A stretch of DNA of 64,000 nucleotides from Quillaja saponaria. Lineage: Eukaryota; Streptophyta; Magnoliopsida; Fabales; Quillajaceae. This document shows positions 56,026 to 64,000 of the stretch, piece by piece (the stretch's first letter is position 1; every line of letters begins with the position of its first letter). The stretch covers positions 5,580,001 to 5,644,000 of the forward strand of contig CM055617.1 in assembly GCA_029379385.1 (NCBI GenBank), read 5' to 3'. Below the pieces are notes generated by a model. It was not told where the DNA came from and did not search any database. It saw only the letters and a program-made list of their open reading frames with translations. A program made the position numbers and the translations under genes.

Positions 56026-58146
56026 CTTGCAAAGTGTTAGATATGGACACAGGTCCGACGTTGCTTAGAAAATCTCCCTGCTATAAAGGAAAATATTGAT
56101 GACTGAAAGAAACTCTTAACAGTATGCTTACATGAAAAATTGTTGTCAGTGGTGTATTATAATCATATTTTATGCTAACAATGAAGTTACGGAATGAACC
56201 TTATGAATTCATGATGAGGTAGGAACCATCAGACTCAAGATGAAAAGAATCATCAACCAAACTAGAGAGACCTAAAAATCTACCAATGAAAATATAATGA
56301 CCCAATTTTTATTATGAACTAGTAAAACTGGTTCAGTTGAGATCACTAACGTGACAAAGCAAAAGATAAATGGAATGAACTAATAATGGCTCTTTACATG
56401 TTGTTCAATAATAGCACAGATAGGAGAAAAGAAGACAAAAGGTGTAATCCCAAAGTTTTTCTGACAAACACATTCTCATACTCCAGATTTGGACATGACT
56501 TCAAGAGACATTTCCCAGAAGCAAGTGATTGACTATTGTGTATCAATTATTATCTTACAATGATGGTAGGAATTAGGAAAAAATTCTAGAATGGAAAAGA
56601 TATAATGACAGGAGCAATGTTGTTTGCAAAAGGTAATATAACAAAAGCTCCCGATCTTTCTTTATCTTTAACCAACAATGAAGTTCAATGATTTTCTTAT
56701 TTTGTTGGTAAGTCACATAACATAACCCAGTGAGTTCAGAACCCATATTTTCACCCCAGTGAGGTCCATACACCCCAAGATTATTGGGTTGTAAGAGATT
56801 CAACATTCTGCAACAAGTTCAAAATATATCAGAGCCAAATAGATCCATTTTTATCAGAAAACCTGTCAACTGATAGAATGAGAATAAGGTACTTACAAAC
56901 AGGATCTTAAATTGGTAATAGACTAAGTCTCCTACAAATGGAAATAAAGTAAGCTGAATGGCATCCCAACCAGAATCATGTTTAATTTTTCTATATATGT
57001 GCTATGTACAGTAAAAAGCTTATTGACTGGTACAAACTGCCATTAGAAGAACCCAAACAACCACCAATGTACAGAACAATAAAGCAGGGAGGACAAAGAA
57101 GAATCTAGTTTTGAAGGACACCTCACACAAATAAAGGGAAGGGACAGCCAGTGAATAAACCAAATCAAGAAAATATACATATATAGTTTGTTTCTTTGGG
57201 GAAAAGGTGAGTGATGCTACATGTAAGACAAACAAAAAACATACCTTTCTTGTACTAATCTTAAAATCCAGATATTAAGGAATAACAGTAAATAAAATCA
57301 TAGAACCCAGAAAGCACCAAAGCTAAATTACTCTGTCAATTCCTATTTTTGACTGAGAACCCTTTAATATTTGAAATATTTTATAGAACTTTTAGTACAA
57401 ACCCGAAGAAAGGTCTCGCACATACACAGAATTTATACTGTTCTTTGAGTGATGGTGTTGGGGTTTGGGGTAGCAGATCACAACAATTTACTTGATACTG
57501 TTAAAGTATAAATTTAAGTTATATCTTTTCACAAGAAAAATCAAGCATTAACCAAGAAATCAATCAAATCTTTAAAAGAGCTGTTCATTTATTGTGTAAT
57601 CAAAATTTCAAGATACAACTTGAGAATGCCAAAGCAAAACTGTGTCAAGATCTCCTTAATACTTAAGAGAGATCCACAAATATTATTCAAGAAAACCATG
57701 AAGATCTAGACCAAGACAACAGACCATCAACATTTCCTGGTGCAGTAGGCATGATCTCAACAAGTAGAAAGAATCGAGAATTCAAACTTCTTACCAGATC
57801 TAATGCTTGAAAAAGAACCAAAGACTTCAGCTATGAATCTCAATCATTCCTAGGCCTTCAAATGATCCTGAACATTCCTAGGCTATCAAAAACAAGGGAG
57901 TCAAGCTAGTCAAGCCAGCTTCTAGTTTGATTACAAAATGGGGAAAGAAAGGAGGTAGCGGTGAAAGCGGCAGCACCAAAATAATGACAGACTGCTCTGA
58001 TGCAAGCAGCCGAATTTATACTAGGGCAAGGCTTAAGGCTAGAAGAAAAAACCCACTAAAGAGCTATTATTAACAATAGTACCATAACATATTGTGGGCC
58101 ACAGGGAGCAAAATCATGCATACACGTAGTATAAACAATATTTGAG

Positions 58147-58380
58147 CCTATTAACTTGTTCTATCGTAACCCACTCCAAGCTTAACATCACTCAGCTCAT
58201 TTAATCATCAGATACAACAAGGAGGGGCTCAACCCTGGATAAATTGTAATTGAGTCAGGATATCCTATTAACTTGTTCTATCGTAACCCACTCCAAGCTT
58301 AACATCACTCAGCTCATTTAATCATCAGATACAACAAGGAGGGGCTCAACCCTGGATAAATTGTAATCGAGTCAGGATAT
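58147..58380. repeat. Recent 117-bp tandem duplication
   Basis: 58147-58263 is repeated as 58264-58380 with a single mismatch (GTAATTGAG versus GTAATCGAG). The unit begins CCTATTAACTTGTTCTATCG and ends GTCAGGATAT. Near identity points to a recent event, or to an assembly artefact. Confidence 0.95.
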
Positions 58381-58465
58381 ATCATTTCTCAGGACATAAA
58401 TATATCAGAACTTCTAGATATATAAGGTAATCAATTAGCATTCTGATAATTAAGGACAAAAGTCT

Positions 58466-58617
58466 GTGTGTGTGTGTGTGTGTCTGAGTTAAGCAGAATG
58501 GGAAAAAACATTTGGCCGTTTAGGTCAACTAGACATAATTGATATCACAATAAAACACTTCTGTTTACTAAATTGAGAGGGAAGAAAAAAAAAAATTTAC
58601 ATTATTCTCTCTCTGTC

Positions 58618-58661
<44 letters not shown>
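58466..58661. repeat. Two TG/CA dinucleotide microsatellites
   Basis: (TG) runs at about 58465-58483 and a longer one at 58620-58660 (about 20 repeats). Likely polymorphic. Confidence 0.95.
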
Positions 58662-60063
58662 GAGCATCTCTCCTTTCAAACAATAAGCCAGCTTCACTAA
58701 CAGTAGCATCAGAATAAATCTTATGCACATTGCAACAATGAACCCTATATGAGGTAATGCATTGAGTAATAATTGTATCTTGCTTAATTTTGATGAAGAA
58801 TGTTGGGTAATTAAGCATCACAACCATATAAATTTTTTGATACCTTCTTTATCCTTTTCATTGCATTGTTCTTCCCTCCATCTGCCTCTTTGAAATTCCC
58901 ACCTCTTGAGTTGAAAGCCTACCAGAACTCATCCAGTTCAGTCCCTCTGCCACATCTAGGGTGGAGAAAAACTGACATAATCTAATTCTGCAAAAGTGAA
59001 ACACATCATTCATGAATCCTGAGAGCAATATGCTCATTTACGACAGGAGGAGACTGTGAGGAGAAGCTCTCATGAACTCCTCTTCGGTAAAGTTCAAATC
59101 TCCAACTATATAAGAGATAAAAATAGCATTCCATTTTCAGCCGCAACTACAAAACTTAAGAAACAAAAGGATGCACAGGGATACATAAAAAATCAACATA
59201 GTCAGAGAAGTAACCGAAAAGGGTTAACTTCCAATAGATTATCCTTATGATGCTTGATACAAGCTGAAAGCCTGAAACAACTGAGACTTTTCGGGTACTA
59301 TAATTTCTTGATCAATATCTCTGTAAATTGCTAGATAAAACAAATTGAAGCATCAATTGCTTTGAATACTAAGTATGGGGTATCAGTTATTTGCGAAAGC
59401 TCAATATTGTAAGCAAATTGGAAATGTCAATGCATTGCTTCACTCACATCAAAGGAACCAATTACCATGAATAAAAACTGTAGTTCACTTTAATGTCACA
59501 GTGTTTATCTTAGGGTTGAAGGTGTATAAAGGTAAGGTTAAACTAAATGATGTAGATTATAAAAACTGTGCTCTTGTTTTGTTAAGCTAATAATCTGGGT
59601 CATGTCCACTGTTGAGCAAAATGAGAAAAACCAATCCTTCTCTTTCCACTGTGTTATGAATGTGAGTTACCCAATTCAAATAATTCCATGTTTACTTCTA
59701 CTCTTTATACTACAATTACTCCATGCACATTAAAAATAAATAAAAGAAATAAAAAACATTAAATGAATAGATAAGACAAGCTCTATCAAGACGATATTGG
59801 TTTCAAGTAAATAATAAATAAGAAGAAAGCTCAAGAAACCAGTTCACAAATACCAAAAGGCGCCATTTTTAGACTCATTGCTTTGGTTTTTTTTTTTTTT
59901 TTAAATTAATAATAAAGAATACACATATATGTTACAGGATCACATACACCAGTAACATACATAAGTATTTATTCATATAAAAATCCATTACAGGGTTAAC
60001 AGAATTGGCTAACCCCTGCAATATGGGAACCGGAACAGTCTTTCTCCATCTTGCTACCTTCGA

Positions 60064-60190
60064 GTATAAAAGAAATTTCCGTAACTGATCTGATCCGTGC
60101 CGGAGAAGGCAATCAGGGATTGTTATACGGATGTTAGAGTCGCCGGAGAAGAGACTGAAAAGGAAACGGTGACTTCGCGCCGCTTCTTAC
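60064..60190 (-). other. Candidate 5' UTR exon of the AT-hook gene
   Basis: A GC-rich island in AT-rich DNA. On the minus strand it contains CT-rich sequence typical of plant leaders (TTTCAGTCTCTTCTCCGG) and a possible donor, CTCGAAG then GTAGCA, at about 60064. No good ATG-initiated ORF. It may instead be the leader of another transcript. Confidence 0.35.
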
Positions 60191-60324
60191 CATATGAGCA
60201 TTTTACCCTCTTTTTTACTTTGGATCGATCCATGGCCCAACGTTATGGAGACGGGATTTAACGAGAGGATGGCCTTTCTTGAAGGCCTGTTTTCAAACCC
60301 GACCCGAATATCAACTCCGAAAAA

Positions 60325-61295
60325 TAATTAATTATGAATTTAACTTTAGTTATAGATGAGCATATGATACTAAAAAATTATATATATAATTCTTATAAAT
60401 TTTATAAATATTTCATCCTTATATTAGTTAATCAAACAATAAAATTATTAATTTTGTATTTCAATTGAGATTTAAGATATAAATATTTTTAATCAAAATA
60501 TAAGCTGCGCAAAGTAGTTATTGTTTTTTACATTCATTATAAGTTTGAGCCAATTATTTGATTTTTAAGCAAAGTAATAAAAAAATAATTTTATATAAGA
60601 TATTGAGTTAATAAGAAAAAGATTTTTTTTATAATACTTAGACCAGATATTTGAGTTGGGTTTCGAGTATTTTTATGAACCGTTGAGCTAAACATTACTA
60701 ATTACAAAGTAAAAATGTTGTCCCCTCTCTAATTTTGACTGCATTACAAACTGTCAATCTGCAAATGATTTGGTATGAATTATTTATTATGAAGTTAGTA
60801 ACACATAAATTGTTTGACAGTTGAACGATTTATGTGTTAGTAATAATTAATAATTAATTATGAAATTTAACTTTAGTTATAGTTGAGCCTATGATACTAA
60901 AAATATATATATATAATTCTTATAACTTTTATAAATGTTTCATCTATATATAATTTATTCAAACAATAAAATTATTAATTTTGTATTTTAATTGAGATAT
61001 AAGATATAAATATTATTAATTAAGTAATCAAAAAATAAAGCAAAGTAGTAGTTGTTTTTTACATTTATTACAAGTTTCAGCCAATTATTTGATTTTTAAG
61101 CGAACTATCAAAAAAATAGTTTTATATAAGATATTGAGTTAATAAAAAAATAATTTTATATAATACTTGACCCAATATTTAAGTTGAGTTTTGAGTATTT
61201 TTATCAACCGTTGATAAATATAACTAATTAAAAAGTAAAAACTCTAATTTTGACTGCATTACAAATTATCAAGCTGCAAATGATTTATTATGAAA
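60325..61295. repeat. Diverged direct duplication of a ~450-bp AT-rich unit
   Basis: 60325-60780 and 60851-61295 share, in order, AATTTAACTTTAGTTATAG, AACAATAAAATTATTAATTT, CCAATTATTTGATTTTTAAG, ATAAGATATTGAGTTAATAA and AATTTTGACTGCATTACAAA. There are scattered substitutions and small indels. No coding potential or terminal structure seen. Confidence 0.85.
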
Positions 61296-62751
61296 TATCT
61301 ATATTGTATGTTAAGTTATAAATCCTTCGAAACTTGAAAGATTGTCTAGGAAAAGTATACGAAAACATAAATCATCAAATTCTCAGGTGATTAACACACA
61401 AATTCAATTTAACACATAAATCTTCAAACTCAATTTCTATAAACTTAGTACTAGCACATTAATCACATAAAGTAGTTGCATATTGTTATGTTTATGAAAG
61501 AATGAAAAAAAAATAATAATAATAAATAAAGACAGCAAAAATGTAGAAATTGTTGTCCCTTTTTTATATGAGATATATCGGATCTGAATTCTCTATTGTT
61601 CTTGAAGAATAGAAAAAGAATTTGTTCCTGATCTAAATTATTATTATTATTATTATTTACAATTAAATATACTTTGGGAGAGAAAAAGGAGAACTCTTAG
61701 ATGGGAACAAAATCCATGACATATCCCTCATGTTTCCTAATTTGACTTTCAGAGCTCATCGCAAGTGACTACCTCTACCTTTAACATGGTTGGAGAGTAC
61801 TTCTTGTGGCGGTGTGTTATATATTTAGATCACAATTAATTTCACATACAGCTAGACCATATAGTATATTAAATCTACTAATATATAATTGCAAAGCATT
61901 ATCTATAATTAAATGTCAATTATTATAGTTGAAATAGTCTTATTATTATTGATCTAAATGGAGCAGTCCTATACATATAATTATAATTATCCACCTTAGT
62001 CAACCACATGGTCTGCAGAATATACCTGAACAACTTATTTTCTTTTCTCTTTGATCCTATTTCTATGGCTATGATGCTTTGTTACTATGTAATTCCCCAT
62101 AATCAATATATATTGTATAGCTAATGACATCAACTTTTGTCACTTGGTAAAGAGGCATGAATACATCACTAATTTTGATAACTTACTAACAAAATATACA
62201 ATATTTTGATAACTCATAATAGAGTAACATATGGCATGTTGTGAATTATTAATTCAATGACAATGACTTTCGTCAATACAATAAAAATTTTATATCTTGA
62301 TTCATTACTAATAGATATAAGATATTATATATTTAAGTTTTGTTTTCTATCTTGAATCATTGTTTGTTAATCAATTAAAAATCCAATAAATACATCTTGT
62401 ACAGGTGTTATTTAAGTTTCTAATCTGAAAATGCTAGCCCAGTTATTATCCTAATACCTAGAACCCAAAGGCTATCCTCTCATATTTTTTTTGGGGGAAA
62501 AAAACAAAATTTAAGAACTTCCATTAATTTTGTAACCCAAAAAATAAAGTTGACAACTTCCATTGATTTTGTAATTAATGATTTTTAGTTTTCCCAGTGA
62601 TGTAAGGCCTGCTCAAGAACTGTCATCTGCTTCATTATTTTTCTACCAAACACTATTGCACTTGCACATGCTCTGCTACATCATCATATGACCTCCTCTA
62701 TGACCCTACCTTACTCCAACTAGTCTATTACAAGCTCTGCAAATTACACAC

Positions 62752-62759
62752 TATAAATA
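62752..62759 (+). promoter_or_regulatory. TATA box of the small basic-protein gene
   Basis: TATAAATA lies 108 bases upstream of the ATG at 62860, followed by a CT-rich stretch (62800-62826) as in many plant leaders. Confidence 0.6.
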
Positions 62760-62859
62760 TGACTTTCAGCTTGTATTACTTGCAACCAACCTCTCCTAAC
62801 TAGCTTCTTTCTTTGTCTCTCTCTCAAGTAGTGTCTTCAACTCATTAACTAGAGGAAAA

Positions 62860-63192
62860 ATGTCTCTGGCTAAGAGGCCATATGCATATTCAAAGATGGA
62901 CATGGAAGACCCAGAAGAGAAAATTCACAGGAGAGCACAGTTCTTGATCTACAAAGTATTGGAGCAAGCAGATTCAAGAAGAAAACCATCATACTTAGGA
63001 TTTAAAGTTTCTAAGCTGAAGGTTAAGATTGGGAAGAGATTAAAGAGGTTGAGGAAAAGAATGTTGTCAGGTATTTCCGAAGCTAGAGTTGTTGTTTATA
63101 AACAAGTTATTAGTCAGTTAAAAACATGGAAGAAATTGTTTGGCCATGGAGAAACCATTATCAGCCAGCTTCCTCCTTTGTTCATCAAATGA
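62860..63192 (+). CDS. Small basic plant protein of unknown function
   Basis: Single exon, 110 residues, strongly basic. No signal peptide or membrane helix. The central part HRRAQFLIYKVLEQADSRRK, then a Lys/Arg-rich helix VKIGKRLKRLRKRMLSG, and a C-terminal helix VISQLKTWKKLFGHGETI look like amphipathic, positively charged helices. The ending PPLF resembles short conserved tails in small plant-specific proteins. TATA box and CT-rich leader upstream, and codon usage like a real gene, support it. I cannot name a function. Basic helices could bind nucleic acid or membranes, or target calmodulin; that is inference. Confidence 0.75.
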   Translation: MSLAKRPYAYSKMDMEDPEEKIHRRAQFLIYKVLEQADSRRKPSYLGFKVSKLKVKIGKRLKRLRKRMLSGISEARVVVYKQVISQLKTWKKLFGHGETIISQLPPLFIK

Positions 63193-64000
63193 TTTGTTTG
63201 TGGGGGAATTGGAATGGTGTTTCTCATAATATATACCATGTAATAACATCTTTTTTCCCTCTAAAGGAATGAAAATTCAGATCTCTCATGCTAAGTTTAG
63301 TATTGTGCTTCAAGCTTGATTGAGCTTTATCATTTGCCAATGCTTTTTTCATTTTTGTAACTAGAATTTTTGGCCTTTCAAGGTTAAGTACTCAAGCACC
63401 AAATCTGAAGTGACAAGGACAGAATATATATGGTCAATAAGGTTATATACTTATATTGCAGCAATGAAAATAACTCTGTTATTTTGTTTAGTCAGAGCAT
63501 TTACTAAGGTTTTCGTGTTTATTTATACCAGCATGGATGCTTTCAGAACAATTTGATTGCTTTGATTTGCACTAGCCCAGGGCAACACATGAATGGTCTG
63601 CAAGTAAACCACTTAGCATTTTGGTTCCCTTTTTAATGAAAAATATCAAACTAGGGACTGGGATGAAACTTTCTACCTTTAATGGCAATCAATAACCATT
63701 CAGTAAAAAAAATGGAATAAGGGTTTGTGTTTATGTCTCTGTTTTCTGTCAATGGGAAATAAGCACAAACACATGGAGTGCAAAGATAGTGATGTCCATA
63801 ACGTGGCTTCAACTCTGTCTTACTTTTGCCAGGATTCATACTTTGGTGCTGAGTTTGTTGAAAGTTGAAACCCATAAATGGAAAATACAATTACTTTTCT
63901 TGGTGAAGGAGTCAACTCTTCCAACACTCACTACAAAATTTCCCCATCATACCGTACTGTCTTCTCTGTCATGCCTCCATTATATATTCTTTCTGATTGT
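63193..64000. other. 3' region of the small gene; no further gene seen
   Basis: Contains the 3' UTR and AT-rich sequence to the end of the window. A minus-strand ORF (63651-63890) lacks any support. Confidence 0.5.

Larger units (their letters stand above)
56026..62751. other. Gene-poor region: probable long leader intron of the AT-hook gene, repeats and duplications
   Basis: No coding gene is supported. 56026-60190 may be mostly a 5' UTR intron of the AT-hook gene. It contains the 117-bp tandem duplication at 58147-58380 and two TG microsatellites. 60325-61295 is a diverged direct duplication. 61300-62750 is AT-rich with ATT/TAT runs (about 61639-61658) and nothing else recognisable. Confidence 0.5.

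Overview
The window is nuclear DNA of a core eudicot plant, most likely a rosid. It is AT-rich, the genes have many short GT-AG introns, the intergenic DNA is full of transposon debris, and there is a plant nuclear tRNA-Trp gene. Gene content matches well-known Arabidopsis families. Identities rest on reading translated exons by eye; no database was searched.

Layout, left to right. 1-1773 (+): last exons of a plastid glucose-6-phosphate/phosphate translocator. 3184-8015 (+): a GH1 beta-glucosidase of the BGLU45/46/47 type whose first exon is split by a 1259-bp transposon with a perfect 8-bp target duplication. 9247-13832 (-): RNA pseudouridine synthase PUS6. 14808-22130 (+): phospholipase A I (LRR + armadillo + patatin), 18 exons. 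23418-23754 (+): small unrecognised gene with a frame break. 24623-26437 (-): RLCK-VII kinase. 26876-27428: hAT-like MITE. 27750-30623 (+): cardiolipin synthase, decayed. 31472-32656 (-): intronless PPR336 homologue. 32858-32929 (-): tRNA-Trp(CCA). 35763-40095 (+): TOM1/THH1-family membrane protein. 41317-45010 (-): Derlin-2. 45-54 kb: a transposon graveyard (RNase H remnant, heat-shock-element-rich LTR-like segment, large inverted repeat, a complete TRIM element, another hAT-like MITE) and a truncated pseudogene. 54778-56025 (-): AT-hook protein. 56-62.8 kb: repeats and tandem duplications. 62860-63192 (+): small basic protein.

The genes are independent eukaryotic transcription units. Most of them (GPT, BGLU45/46/47, PUS6, PLA I, RLCK, CLS, PPR336, TOM1, DER2) are, from memory of Arabidopsis locus numbers, distributed over three Arabidopsis segments: At1g61800-61870, At4g21760-21810 and At4g04860-04870. 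The window therefore looks like a less fractionated version of one ancestral block.

The strongest individual signals are the transposon in the beta-glucosidase, with a cryptic in-frame splice pair around it; the cardiolipin synthase with four separable lesions; two GC-AG introns; and the intact TRIM element. I found no convincing new multi-gene system.
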